From NCBI GenBank assembly GCA_900556395.1, contig USOQ01000006.1, forward strand, positions 1 to 50,511: a stretch of DNA of 50,511 nt, read 5' to 3'. The notes beneath the pieces are model-generated. The model was not told the DNA's origin and did not search any database. It saw only the letters and a program-made list of their open reading frames with translations. The translations under genes were made by a program, and so were the position numbers. The stretch's first letter is position 1, and the number at the start of each line of letters is the position of its first letter. Source of the DNA: Candidatus Segatella caccae. Its GTDB lineage: Bacteria > Bacteroidota > Bacteroidia > Bacteroidales > Bacteroidaceae. Positions 25,792 through 34,905 of this stretch are shown here, one piece after another.

Positions 25792-26907
25792 ATGAAAAAA
25801 ATGATGATATTAGCAGTAGGTGCCTTGATGGTAACCTCTGTATGGGCACAGAAATCTCCAAGTCAACCCACCCTGAAGGATGTGTTGGGAAAGTATTTCT
25901 TAGTGGGTGCGGCAGTAGACCGCAATCTGCCTGCTGGCGAAGATCCACAGGCAGAGGCACTGGTCAAAGCTCAGTTCAACCAAGTAGTAGCCGAGAACTG
26001 TATGAAGGGCGAGTTGATTCATCCCGAAGTGAATCGCTACGACTGGACTGATGCCGATAGATTGGTAGACTGGTCGCAACGTAATGGCATGACCCTTATT
26101 GGGCATTGTTTGGTATGGCACTCGCAGCCACCCAAGTGGATGTTTACCGATGAAACCGGTAAAAATGTAAGCCGTGAGACCCTGATAGGTCGTATGTATA
26201 GCCATATCATGACCGTAGTGACTCGCTATCGTGGCAAGATAAAAGGCTGGGATGTGGTAAACGAGGCTTTCGAGGATGATGGTAGTTATCGCAAGACACC
26301 TTATTATAATATAATAGGTCCAGAGTATCTTGCCTTAGCTTTTCAGTTTGCTCATGAAGCCGATCCCGATGCCGAACTCTATTACAACGATTATTCCATG
26401 TCGAAGCCCGGCAAGCGCGAAGCTGTTTGCCAGCTGGTGCGCCAACTCAAGGCCAAGGGCATTCGTATTGATGCTGTAGGCATGCAGAGTCATAACGGCT
26501 ACAACTATCCCGATTATTCCGACTATGAGAAGAGTTTAGAGGCATTTGCTGCTGAAGGGGTAAAAGTGATGCTTACCGAGCTTGACATGAATATGCTGCC
26601 CAATCCTAAAGACTTCAATGGAGCCGAAATCAGTCAGAACTTCAAACTCATGGAGCAATACAACCCTTATGTCAAGGGACTTGACAAGAAAGCGCAGAAA
26701 TTGTTCAATCAGCGTTACCTTGACTTATTCCGTATCGTGGAACGACATAAGGACGTGATTAGCCGTGTCACCTTCTGGGGTGTGAACGATGGTCATACTT
26801 GGCTTAATGACTGGCCTGTGAAGGGAAGAACCAATTATCCGATGCTCTTCGATCGTGACTATCAGGCTAAGCCCGTCGTTAAGGATATCCTGAAACTCTT
26901 CGAATAA
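25792..26907 (+). CDS. GH10 endo-1,4-beta-xylanase, periplasmic
   Basis: A compact 371-residue single-domain GH10 with a Sec signal peptide ending in SVWAQK (cleavage near residue 20), so it works in the periplasm on imported oligosaccharides. Motifs are GHCLVWHSQPPKWMF (104-118), the acid/base Glu158 in WDVVNEAF, YYNDYSM (197-203) and the nucleophile Glu263 in LTELDMN. The frame is open 51 bases upstream with a TTG, but the ATG at 25792 gives the signal peptide and is preferred. It differs from the other GH10 of this window in being soluble and unsplit. It is the likely counterpart of P. bryantii XynA. Confidence 0.95.
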   Translation: MKKMMILAVGALMVTSVWAQKSPSQPTLKDVLGKYFLVGAAVDRNLPAGEDPQAEALVKAQFNQVVAENCMKGELIHPEVNRYDWTDADRLVDWSQRNGMTLIGHCLVWHSQPPKWMFTDETGKNVSRETLIGRMYSHIMTVVTRYRGKIKGWDVVNEAFEDDGSYRKTPYYNIIGPEYLALAFQFAHEADPDAELYYNDYSMSKPGKREAVCQLVRQLKAKGIRIDAVGMQSHNGYNYPDYSDYEKSLEAFAAEGVKVMLTELDMNMLPNPKDFNGAEISQNFKLMEQYNPYVKGLDKKAQKLFNQRYLDLFRIVERHKDVISRVTFWGVNDGHTWLNDWPVKGRTNYPMLFDRDYQAKPVVKDILKLFE

Positions 26908-26987
26908 GATTTTATATCATTAGGTTCTCTAACTTCTGAGTCCAGCGATGATGGAGTGTCATTATAAAATAACAAAAACAAACAACA

Positions 26988-27950
26988 ATGAAAGCAAGAT
27001 ATTTATTTCCCAAAGACTATATGGCAGACCCTTCTGTCCATGTGTTTAACGACAAACTCTACATCTATCCCTCTCACGACTGGGACAGTGGTGAATGTTT
27101 CGATGATGATGGCGGACACTTCCAGATGAAAGACTATCATGTGCTGTCGCTCGATGATGTGATGGAGGGCGAGGTGACCGACCATGGTGTGATTCTTGAT
27201 GTGAAGGACGTGCCATGGGCTGAAAAGCAGATGTGGGACAATGATGTGGTAGAAAAGGATGGCAAGTACTATCTTATCTTCTCTGCCAAGGACTACAATG
27301 GTGTGTTCCATTTGGGTGTAGCTGTAGCCGATAAACCAGAAGGACCTTTCATTCCTAATGCTGACCCTATCCGCAAGTCATATAGTATCGACCCGTGTGT
27401 GTTCAAGGATGATGACGGCAAAATCTACTGCTACTTCGGTGGTATCTGGGGCGGTCAGCTTCAGTGGTACAAGGACAACAAGGCATTGAAGGATGAGCAT
27501 CTTCCAGAAGGAAAGGAAAATCCATTGCCTTCTCGTGTGGCCTTGATGACTGATGATGTACAGCAGTTTGCTGAGATGCCAAAGCCCGTAGTCATCGTTG
27601 ATGAGGCAGGACAAGTGCTTCCTGCCGATGATCCTCATCGATTCTTCGAAGCCAGTTGGATGCACAAATACAAGGGCAAGTATTATTTCAGCTATTCTAC
27701 AGGCGATACCCATCTGCTCTGTTATGCCGTGGGTGACAATCCCTATGGTCCGTTCACTTATAAAGGTGTGATTTTGGAACCAGTGGTAGGTTGGACCACC
27801 CATCACAGTATTGCAGAGTACAAGGGACAGTGGTATCTGTTCCATCACGACTGCGTGCCTTCTAATGATACTACCTGGCTTCGCAGTCTGAAGGTGGCAC
27901 CTCTCTTCTATGACGAGGAGGACAATATCCTGCCCGTAGTATCAGAATAG
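26988..27950 (+). CDS. GH43 beta-xylosidase / alpha-L-arabinofuranosidase, cytoplasmic
   Basis: A 320-residue five-bladed propeller enzyme of GH43 without signal peptide, therefore cytoplasmic, placed to finish hydrolysis of oligosaccharides brought in by the symporter. The catalytic triad is visible as Asp14 (YMADPSVHV), Asp135 (SIDPCVF) and Glu221 (FFEASWMHK). The DWDSGECFDDDGGHFQMKDYHV segment near residues 31-52 is typical of subfamily 1 members, which are exo-xylosidases or arabinofuranosidases. It corresponds in place and type to P. bryantii XynB. It ends the operon; a hairpin follows 12 bases later. Which of the two activities dominates cannot be read from sequence. Confidence 0.9.
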   Translation: MKARYLFPKDYMADPSVHVFNDKLYIYPSHDWDSGECFDDDGGHFQMKDYHVLSLDDVMEGEVTDHGVILDVKDVPWAEKQMWDNDVVEKDGKYYLIFSAKDYNGVFHLGVAVADKPEGPFIPNADPIRKSYSIDPCVFKDDDGKIYCYFGGIWGGQLQWYKDNKALKDEHLPEGKENPLPSRVALMTDDVQQFAEMPKPVVIVDEAGQVLPADDPHRFFEASWMHKYKGKYYFSYSTGDTHLLCYAVGDNPYGPFTYKGVILEPVVGWTTHHSIAEYKGQWYLFHHDCVPSNDTTWLRSLKVAPLFYDEEDNILPVVSE

Positions 27951-27962
27951 TATCTTCTTATC

Positions 27963-28018
27963 ACCGTTCATTGCTCATCTTATGGTCTGAAACTCAGATG
28001 TGCAATGAACGGTTAATT
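27963..28018 (+). terminator. terminator after GH43
   Basis: An 18-bp stem with one mismatch (27963-27980 with 27996-28013) and a 15-base loop is followed by TAATTTT. It closes the xylan operon. Confidence 0.75.
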
Positions 28019-28040
28019 TTAGGTTAAGTTTATCAATAAG

Positions 28041-28071
28041 TTCGTTTTTTGTCGTTTTTTATTTATCTTTG
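28041..28071 (+). promoter_or_regulatory. promoter of the ABC transporter pair
   Basis: TATCTTTG at 28064-28071 is a perfect -7 box; TTCG at 28041-28044, 19 bases upstream, is a one-mismatch -33 element. The start codon is at 28100. Confidence 0.6.
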
Positions 28072-28099
28072 CACTCAAGAACTAAAAAACGATGAATTT

Positions 28100-29485
28100 A
28101 TGTTACGAATGCTCTTTAGATTATGGTGGCTTCAGCAACGCCGTAATTTCACTTGGAAAGATGCTGTAGTGGGCGGTTATCTCGTCTTCTTATATATAAT
28201 AATAGGTGTAAGCTTTTATTATGGCGCCACGATAGATGGCGAAGAACTCTTTGAAGACGGAGTGCCCGCAGTACTTTGTTCGGTATTGGTGTTGGTCATG
28301 CTCATACCTGATATCATCCTCAAACTTGTTATGAAGCGTGATACTACCGCTATGGATGACTATCTGAAGACACGCCCTGTGCCAGAAAAGATGTGGAACC
28401 GATTCCTGTTGCTCACCAACTTGGCGAGTTTTTGGAACTATGTGATGCCTGTGCTCATGTTGCCCATGCTCTTTTGGATGCTCACCATCCCGCAAGCTAT
28501 AGCAGGTTTTCTGCTGATGCTTACTTTCTCTTTTATTAATGGTATTTATATCACTTGTTATCGCAAAACAACAGAGTGGATGCTACGTTGGCCCTTAATA
28601 TTAGGGTGGATAGGTATGGGGGCAGTCCTAACAGCCTATCTCGTGTGCTTCTCTTGGATGCCAGGTGTCTTGCTCAACATAGGTATGTTTGTATGGGCCA
28701 TTCTTATCGGTATGGGCCTGCTCTTCTATCTCTATCATCTGAAGATTTACAACGAGAATAAGCATAAGGTGTCTCATTTCAGAAGCTTTGGTAAAACAAC
28801 GCTCTACAAGTTGCAGTACATCGGACTACTTCGTGCCAAGCGTGTGCGCAACATGGTGCTTCTCATGGTGATCATCTTCTTTTTAGACTCTCTGCTCATG
28901 GTGTTCTTGCCTTCCAAATCTGGTAGCTCCCAGCCTTTGATACTATATGTCGTGGGAGATGTATTATTCCCTTCTATTGTGTTGTCGCAATGGACTTTTG
29001 GTATAGAGGCGAATTTTTTTCAGGGCTTATTGACCAAGCCCATCAAGGTAGAACAGCTTTTGCGTAATTGTTATTATTTCCATCTGAGTATCAGTACAAT
29101 GATGACCTTACTATGCCTGTTTTTTGTCTTTCTGTCACCAGAAGTTTCTTTGCTCACACTGTTGGGTGCTTTGAGTATGGCTGTCTTTATCAATCTTAGC
29201 AATCTGCCCACCTGTTTGTTCTCGTCACGATTGGAACTCTTCTCTAACTCGATGTTCAACATGCAGGGTGCTAATATGAAAATCAATCTTTATAGTATCT
29301 TCTTCATTGTGCCTTTAGGACTGTTGGCTGCTATCTATTGTCTTTGGGGCGAGATGGCGTGGTGTCTATCGAGTGTTGTGATAGCCGTTGTGTGTCTGAT
29401 GTTTCATCGCAAGGTAATTCTCAAGGTGGCAACCATGTACGAACGTCGAAGATATGAACGCATCGAAAAATATATGGAAAAGTAA
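28100..29485 (+). CDS. multi-spanning ABC-type permease (DUF5687-like)
   Basis: The 461-residue product has about ten to twelve hydrophobic segments with short Arg/Lys-rich loops and no signal peptide, as in the Bacteroidota DUF5687 membrane proteins that accompany an ATP-binding subunit. I start at the ATG at 28100 (MLRMLFRLWWLQQRRNF), because the promoter -7 box at 28064-28071 would cut off the longer frame. The ATPase gene follows after 49 bases, so the two probably form an ABC-2-like exporter. The family name is from general resemblance. The cargo is unknown. Confidence 0.7.
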   Translation: MLRMLFRLWWLQQRRNFTWKDAVVGGYLVFLYIIIGVSFYYGATIDGEELFEDGVPAVLCSVLVLVMLIPDIILKLVMKRDTTAMDDYLKTRPVPEKMWNRFLLLTNLASFWNYVMPVLMLPMLFWMLTIPQAIAGFLLMLTFSFINGIYITCYRKTTEWMLRWPLILGWIGMGAVLTAYLVCFSWMPGVLLNIGMFVWAILIGMGLLFYLYHLKIYNENKHKVSHFRSFGKTTLYKLQYIGLLRAKRVRNMVLLMVIIFFLDSLLMVFLPSKSGSSQPLILYVVGDVLFPSIVLSQWTFGIEANFFQGLLTKPIKVEQLLRNCYYFHLSISTMMTLLCLFFVFLSPEVSLLTLLGALSMAVFINLSNLPTCLFSSRLELFSNSMFNMQGANMKINLYSIFFIVPLGLLAAIYCLWGEMAWCLSSVVIAVVCLMFHRKVILKVATMYERRRYERIEKYMEK

Positions 29486-29534
29486 GTTTCCTCCAATTTG
29501 GTAAAAAATAAGTAACGATTAAAGTTTTAAGAAA

Positions 29535-30242
29535 ATGATTAAGATACAGAATCTCAAGAAAATATATAATGGCACAAAGGTGCTGGATATAGAAAACCTC
29601 GATATTGCCCAGGGAGAGTTGGTAGGATTGGTAGGTAACAACGGAGCAGGAAAAACCACCTTGCTGCGTCTTGTCCTCGACCTGATAAAGGCTGACGATG
29701 GTTATGTGGAGAGCGACGGAAAGAAGGTCAACGAGTCGGAAGATTGGAAAACCTATACGGGCAGCTATATTGACGGACGCTTCTTGGTCGACTTCCTGAC
29801 TCCCGAGGAGTATTTCTCGTTTATAGGTGATGTCTATGGTATTGATGACGAGACGATAAAGGAACGTCTGGCTCCTTTTGAGACGTTTATGCACGATGAA
29901 ATCATGGGAACCAAGAAGTATCTGCGTGATTTCTCGCAGGGCAACCGCCAGAAGATAGGTATCATTGGCGCGATGATCATTAACCCAAAGGTTCTCTTGC
30001 TCGACGAGCCCTTCAACTATCTCGACCCTTCTTCGCAGATGAACATTGCCCGACTGATTCATCAGGTATGCAAGGAGCATGGCACAACGGTCATCATCTC
30101 CAGCCATAACCTCAACTTTGTGGCAGATATCTCTTCTCGCATCCTTTTGTTGGAAAAGGGCAGACTCATTAAGGATCTGCAGAATACGGATGGTGTCGCT
30201 ATCGCCGAGCTTAACGAGTATTTCGGTATTCAGGCGGAGTAA
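29535..30242 (+). CDS. ABC transporter ATP-binding protein
   Basis: A 235-residue nucleotide-binding subunit of the ABC-2 export type. Walker A is GNNGAGKTT (34-42), the signature is a degenerate FSQGN (133-137), Walker B is VLLLDEP (153-159), and the H-loop His lies in IISSHNL. The DEPFNYLDP D-loop is intact. It is cotranscribed with the upstream permease gene and would energise it from the cytoplasmic side. A strong bidirectional terminator follows. The transported substrate is unknown. Confidence 0.95.
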   Translation: MIKIQNLKKIYNGTKVLDIENLDIAQGELVGLVGNNGAGKTTLLRLVLDLIKADDGYVESDGKKVNESEDWKTYTGSYIDGRFLVDFLTPEEYFSFIGDVYGIDDETIKERLAPFETFMHDEIMGTKKYLRDFSQGNRQKIGIIGAMIINPKVLLLDEPFNYLDPSSQMNIARLIHQVCKEHGTTVIISSHNLNFVADISSRILLLEKGRLIKDLQNTDGVAIAELNEYFGIQAE

Positions 30243-30273
30243 ACGTTCTGTTTTAAAGTTCGGTTAAGATTAT

Positions 30274-30338
30274 AATCCTCAACTTTCGTATGTATGGAAG
30301 TTATAGAACTTCTGAACTTACGAAAGTTGAGGATTTTA
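30274..30338. terminator. bidirectional terminator between the ABC ATPase and TPR genes
   Basis: A perfect 17-bp stem (30274-30290 with 30319-30335) encloses a second small hairpin (GAAGTT with AACTTC, 30297-30312). T-runs flank it on both strands, fitting the convergent genes. Confidence 0.85.
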
Positions 30339-30339
30339 A

Positions 30340-31449
30340 TTATCTTGTTTTCAACTGTGCCTTTGCTTTGGTGATGAGTTTCTCCTTCTCAGCTCCCTCT
30401 TTCATTTTCGGTGCTCTCTGCAGGAAAATTCGAAGGTACAGGTGTGCCTTCAGTTCGTCACCATCGGCCATATACATTTGAGCTGCATTGTAGTAGTTGA
30501 GCGGGTTATCGCTATCGTCGTATTCGATGCATTGGGCGAAAGCATGTCCCGCATTTCCGAACTTTCCTTTATCGTAGTAGAGTTCTGCCAGTTGCTGGTT
30601 GATGTAGAGCGCACGTTCTCGTGGGTAGGCAACTTCTATAGAACGGTTCAGGTTCTGAATGGCTAACTCCTGATATTCTTCTTTTTTTGCTTTCTGATCA
30701 GTCTTGCAGGCATCAGCCAGCTTCTTGTAGTCCATTCCCAAGAAGTATAGGCTGTTCATAGGTGGATCGTCTTTCTGGTCTACAGCTCTTTTCAGATAAG
30801 GTAGTGCCAGTTGGTATTTCTCTGTGTTGTAGTAGCATAGTCCTAACACAAAGTTTGATTCATAATTGTCGAATCCATCGGCTATAAGCTTCTTGTAATA
30901 GGGTATTGCCTGTTCGTATCTGAATTGCAGAAACAGCGAGTAGGCAAGCTCTTTATTGATGAGGATGTTGGTGGAATCCTGTTTCTCTACATACGATAAG
31001 GCGAAGGCCGAAACGTTTTCGGGTTTGTTGGAGTTGTTCCAGTGTGAAAGGAGTGTGGTAAACACCTCGCTGTCGTTGGGATACATTAGCCTGATACGAA
31101 GTCCCCAGTTATCTATTGCGGATTTATTGCCAAGGTTCAGATTAGTAAAGAAGAGCATTCTCATGTCCTCGTGGTTGAGGCTGTCTTCGGGAATACTGTC
31201 CATACAGGCGATGGCTTTCTTGTTGTCGCCGCGCATTCGGTAGCAAGAAGCCAACTTGCGTAATACAGACAAGTCGCCAGGATGGGTGTTGAGATGTTGT
31301 TGATAAAACCCGATGGCATGCTGAGAGTCGTGCTCGGCCATGCAACTGTCGCCCTGGCTCACGAGTGCCGAACGTACAGGATTCTCGTTCTTGCCCTGCA
31401 TTGTGAGGGCCAGAACGAGAATGTATGTTATTAATAATGTTTTTCTCAT
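30340..31449 (-). CDS. secreted TPR-repeat protein
   Basis: A 369-residue protein with a Sec signal peptide (MRKTLLITYILVLALTMQGKN) and TPR repeats through most of its length, for example AIGFYQQHLNTHPGDLSVL, QAIPYYKKLIADG and QLALPYLKRAV. It ends in a basic helix. TPR arrays mediate protein-protein contacts; here probably in the periplasm. It starts 3 bases behind the thioredoxin-fold gene stop, so the two are translated from one transcript and may act together. No enzymatic motif is present. The precise role is unknown. Confidence 0.8.
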   Translation of the reverse strand: MRKTLLITYILVLALTMQGKNENPVRSALVSQGDSCMAEHDSQHAIGFYQQHLNTHPGDLSVLRKLASCYRMRGDNKKAIACMDSIPEDSLNHEDMRMLFFTNLNLGNKSAIDNWGLRIRLMYPNDSEVFTTLLSHWNNSNKPENVSAFALSYVEKQDSTNILINKELAYSLFLQFRYEQAIPYYKKLIADGFDNYESNFVLGLCYYNTEKYQLALPYLKRAVDQKDDPPMNSLYFLGMDYKKLADACKTDQKAKKEEYQELAIQNLNRSIEVAYPRERALYINQQLAELYYDKGKFGNAGHAFAQCIEYDDSDNPLNYYNAAQMYMADGDELKAHLYLRIFLQRAPKMKEGAEKEKLITKAKAQLKTR

Positions 31450-31452
31450 ATT

Positions 31453-32946
31453 TTATTTATTAGCATTGGTTAGTGCTTCCTTCAGGGCTTCTATACCAGG
31501 GAAGCCAGTGTGCTGGTAGATTTTGTGTCCCTGTTTGTCGATGATTACGTAGGTAGGAATGGCATCAAAATTGTACTGCTTGCCCAACTCGGTGCTCTGG
31601 GGATTGCTGATACGAGTGTGAATGCCATGAATGTCGGGTATCATCTCGTTCCACTTATCGATAGGCGAGGTGGCATCGGCAATGTATATGTAAACTATGT
31701 CTTTCATTTCTTCTTTGATAGGCTTGATGGATTTCATGGCAGCACGGCATGGCATGCACCATGTGTTCCAGAAGTCGATGAGGATGGTTTTTCCCTTGTA
31801 GGGAGCGATGAGGGTTTCGATAATCTTGCCAGCGGCCAGCTTCTCGGGTATGTCGATGATGGAGAATGTGCCCTTGGCGGCAGCTTCTTCCCTCAACTTC
31901 TTCGAGGCTTCGGCGTCGGCTTTCGCTTTTTGAGCTACTTGTTCGTTCTTGGCCAGCAACAATTGTAATACAGGCTGGCAGGTAATCTCGGTTTTGGCGG
32001 TCTGGAGCTCTTCCTCGCTGAGCGGTGTGTTGGGGGCTGGCATGAAGGGATTGCTGCTGGTAAGTTTCTTGCCGTACTTGTTGGCCTTGATCAGGTTGTC
32101 GCTCAGCTCGTCATTGATAATGTGTATGCCGAGAGGCTTATTGTCCAGTTCGCAGTAATAGGGATAGTAACGCTGATTGACTGAGCGAAGGATGGACATT
32201 TTGGACAGTCCCTTAAAATAGGATGCCGTGTCGATGGGTGTTTCTAAGTTCTTTTGGGCTGTGCTGTCTTTGCTTATCATATTGCTCATGCTAAGGTATG
32301 TCTTGTAGCCCAAGAGGTGGCCTATGTAGTTGATGTCGAGTTGCACACGGGCATAAGTTTTGCAGGCTTTGCTCACCGCAGCCTTGTCGATGACCTTCTT
32401 GTTGGCTTGATAAGTATCGACGATGAACTGCTTGTATTGCAGGGGTGTCATGCCTCTTATGTCATCGAAGAATGTTCGACCACTCGTCTCCAGATTGTCT
32501 TTGACGGTTTGCAACTCCGTGCAGAGGGCGGCATAGTCGCCATCAAATTTCACATTTGTAGAATCGAGAGTGATGGTCAGCTTTCCTTCTGGAACCATGA
32601 TGATGGGGATTGCTCGCTTGCCTATCTTCAGGTCTGCCTGGGTAGGCAGCACCAGATTTTCTGTGATGGCGAAGCCCTGTGTGCCATCGGCGTTCTTTCG
32701 CAGTTTGGTGTCGTAGGGACCGCCACTAAACGCTCCGTTGTATAAAATTATGCGCACGCGTTCCCTGGATCCAGGAGTGTAGTGGTCGAAGATGACATTT
32801 ATTTGCGATGGACCGAAGTGGGGTGAAGTCGGTGGCAAAGTAATGGTGTTGTCCTTGGCCTGTGCGGTGAAACCGAATGAAAGAGCCAGGGCCAGAAACA
32901 AGAGATGGCGGCAGAAGGTCGCCTTGCAGTAGTTGAATTGTGTCAT
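31453..32946 (-). CDS. periplasmic thioredoxin-fold protein (TlpA/ResA-like)
   Basis: The 497-residue product has a signal peptide (MTQFNYCKAT...SFGFTAQA), a long N-terminal region of the DUF4369/TlpA-associated kind (about 31-360), and a C-terminal thioredoxin domain from about 362 with the redox motif WCMPC (396-400) in FWNTWCMPCRAAM. It would reduce or isomerise disulfides, or serve thiol delivery, in the periplasm. The start at 32946 is supported by the promoter and by the signal peptide; the longer frame would run through the -7 box. The TPR protein gene follows at 3 bases. The target protein is not known. Confidence 0.85.
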   Translation of the reverse strand: MTQFNYCKATFCRHLLFLALALSFGFTAQAKDNTITLPPTSPHFGPSQINVIFDHYTPGSRERVRIILYNGAFSGGPYDTKLRKNADGTQGFAITENLVLPTQADLKIGKRAIPIIMVPEGKLTITLDSTNVKFDGDYAALCTELQTVKDNLETSGRTFFDDIRGMTPLQYKQFIVDTYQANKKVIDKAAVSKACKTYARVQLDINYIGHLLGYKTYLSMSNMISKDSTAQKNLETPIDTASYFKGLSKMSILRSVNQRYYPYYCELDNKPLGIHIINDELSDNLIKANKYGKKLTSSNPFMPAPNTPLSEEELQTAKTEITCQPVLQLLLAKNEQVAQKAKADAEASKKLREEAAAKGTFSIIDIPEKLAAGKIIETLIAPYKGKTILIDFWNTWCMPCRAAMKSIKPIKEEMKDIVYIYIADATSPIDKWNEMIPDIHGIHTRISNPQSTELGKQYNFDAIPTYVIIDKQGHKIYQHTGFPGIEALKEALTNANK

Positions 32947-32980
32947 ACGAAATGTTGTTTTATGTAATAATTTGCAGCTA

Positions 32981-33012
32981 CAAAGATAAGTGTAATCTTG
33001 CAAACTTGCAAA
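32981..33012 (-). promoter_or_regulatory. promoter of the thioredoxin-fold/TPR operon
   Basis: On the - strand TTTG (33009-33012), 20 bases, then TATCTTTG (32981-32988): a perfect Bacteroidota promoter. The start codon at 32946 lies 34 bases downstream of the -7 box. Confidence 0.85.
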
Positions 33013-33104
33013 CGAATATTACAACAATGAGTGTTGGTATGTCTTGGTTATCAGGTGCTTAAACGTGATATATAACCATACAATTCTCTTTTTTTGTAAT
33101 CGAA

Positions 33105-34718
33105 TTACGCTTCACGGCTTATCACAGCCTCGAAGGAATCTACCTCGCAGTCACTCTTGATGCGCGACTTTCTTACTCTTATATTAGCCATCGAATATTG
33201 CATGATTTGCATCACCTCCTCGTCAGTTTTACCCATGTGGTAGAGTATGCAGAAGAGGCAATGTGATGGATTCAGATCGTAGCAGGCAAGCCGTTTGCTG
33301 TATTTTTCGTCTATCATCCTGTAGCTGGCAAGTAGCTGCAGGATTCCCTGTTTGCCGATTTGACTGATGTTCTTGTTCTGTACTGCTTGCGAGTAGTATA
33401 TGAGTCCCTGACTTATATCGGTCAGTTCGCCGATTTGTGTCTTGTACAATTCTATATCCTTGTCACGTCTTTTCAGTTTGCGTACTTGTGTGGTGATGTC
33501 ATGATTCAGTTGCTCGCATCGTTCTGCAAGTGTTGCGTTCTCTACGTCTTTTAGCTGATGTAGCGAACTTTGTAGAGCGGCAATGGTGCTTTGGGCTTTT
33601 CGTATGCGTGAAACAGAAAGGTATGTCATTGTCAGCAATATGGCAAGCACGATGATGATGGCTACAAGAATCCAGTTCTTCGCTTGCGCATATCGGTAGT
33701 TGCTGTAACCTCCTTCATACATTAGTTTCACCTTTTGTTCCTTGTCTGCATTGCCTTGTCTTTCAATGAAGGGTTCTGACTGATGTATTAGTTTGACGAT
33801 GTTGTCGGCAGTCGTTGTGTCACCCAGGTGTAAGTACACAAAGTAAAACGGTATGAGATATTCATACGAACCCAGGTACATGTAATTGGATAATTCCTCT
33901 ATTTCCGGTTTATGGGCATTGAGAAATTTCTCTCCTTTGGGTGTCTTGCCGTATCTCCATAGAAAACGATACAGATCCACTGCAGTTTTGTGTTTTATAC
34001 CACCATAGTTATCTGCCAGATTGATGTAATCCATGATGACGGAGTCGGGAGTGTTTCCTTGTTCTATCAGTTTTTGAAAATAATAGTTGTACATAGGCCC
34101 TAATGTACTGTCCTTGTTCTCGGGAATGGAGTAAGCGATGTCGAAAGCTTCTTCTGCCAACTGACGGTCTTGATTGTTCACGGCACGGTAGAGCGTCGCC
34201 CAGGCACGATGGGATATGTTGTGGCTTTGTCGTGCCTCGTCCTCGAGTTTTACGGTGTAGGAGTTGTCGTGAGTGATGCGGCACATCAGGTCGTAGAGGT
34301 CGAGCTTCTCCTTTTGACGCATGATGGAGCTATGTCTGCAGGCTTGCATCAGTATTTGCAGCGTTTGTGTTGTGTCGTGAGTTGTGTTGAAAGTTATGGC
34401 GCCCTTATAATATAATGCACGCGCAAGCATAGGCTCATTGTTTTCTTTGGTAAAGATCTGTATGGCGTCCTCAATGTCGGAATCTCGGCGCAAAAAATAT
34501 ACGCCAGTGATTTGGTATCTTATCTTGCAAGCCAGTAGCTTGTAGTACCCTTTGTTGTCGTTGCTGTCGGTTCTTTCCAAATATACCTTGGCTTGGGCGG
34601 GATAATAGTCTGCCATATCGTCTATTTCTTCGAACGAAAGACGATAGTGCGATGGCGTACAGCCGACAACGAAGGTCAGCAACAGGGAAAATAGAAATAA
34701 TATGACCGTTTTCTTCAT
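33105..34718 (-). CDS. membrane-anchored TPR regulator with C-terminal LuxR-like HTH
   Basis: A 537-residue protein of a Bacteroidota type with TPR sensor, one membrane span and cytoplasmic DNA-binding end. The N-terminus has a lipoprotein-like signal (VVGC, Cys20). Helical TPR-like repeats fill about 25-330, a strong membrane segment lies at 349-368, a coiled coil at about 370-435, and residues 483-525 (SHCLFCILYHMGKTDEEVMQIM...IRVRKSRIK) resemble the LuxR/sigma-70 region 4 HTH. I start at the ATG at 34718, which begins the signal sequence. A -7-like box lies only 8 bases upstream, so the message may be nearly leaderless. The target genes are unknown. Confidence 0.8.
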   Translation of the reverse strand: MKKTVILFLFSLLLTFVVGCTPSHYRLSFEEIDDMADYYPAQAKVYLERTDSNDNKGYYKLLACKIRYQITGVYFLRRDSDIEDAIQIFTKENNEPMLARALYYKGAITFNTTHDTTQTLQILMQACRHSSIMRQKEKLDLYDLMCRITHDNSYTVKLEDEARQSHNISHRAWATLYRAVNNQDRQLAEEAFDIAYSIPENKDSTLGPMYNYYFQKLIEQGNTPDSVIMDYINLADNYGGIKHKTAVDLYRFLWRYGKTPKGEKFLNAHKPEIEELSNYMYLGSYEYLIPFYFVYLHLGDTTTADNIVKLIHQSEPFIERQGNADKEQKVKLMYEGGYSNYRYAQAKNWILVAIIIVLAILLTMTYLSVSRIRKAQSTIAALQSSLHQLKDVENATLAERCEQLNHDITTQVRKLKRRDKDIELYKTQIGELTDISQGLIYYSQAVQNKNISQIGKQGILQLLASYRMIDEKYSKRLACYDLNPSHCLFCILYHMGKTDEEVMQIMQYSMANIRVRKSRIKSDCEVDSFEAVISREA

Positions 34719-34726
34719 TCTGCATG

Positions 34727-34734
34727 CAAAGGTA
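34727..34734 (-). promoter_or_regulatory. -7-like box very close to the TPR regulator start
   Basis: On the - strand this reads TACCTTTG, matching TAnnTTTG, with the ATG at 34718 only 8 bases downstream. No convincing -33 element is present. Confidence 0.4.
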
Positions 34735-34818
34735 AACATTCTTCCCGAAAATCATGTACAGATAGAGAAGAAACTTGTGCTGTGATTATCAGTTATCTTG
34801 GATGTAACAGTTCTTTTT

Positions 34819-34892
34819 AAAACCGCCCAACAGCTGATATGCGGTCGGTCATCAGCTGTTGTTCGCTTGTCTTTCAGCTGTTGTCCGGTTTT
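34819..34892. terminator. three-armed inverted-repeat structure downstream of RhuM-Doc
   Basis: CAACAGCTGA at 34828-34837 can pair with 34852-34861 (extended to 11 bp as 34828-34838 with 34851-34861), or with 34874-34883 plus the flanking AAAACCG/CGGTTTT arms (34819-34825 with 34886-34892). The pairings exclude each other. The outer stem is followed by a T-run on both strands, so it probably ends the - strand RhuM-Doc transcript. Confidence 0.6.
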
Positions 34893-34905
34893 TTAATGGC
34901 AATTT

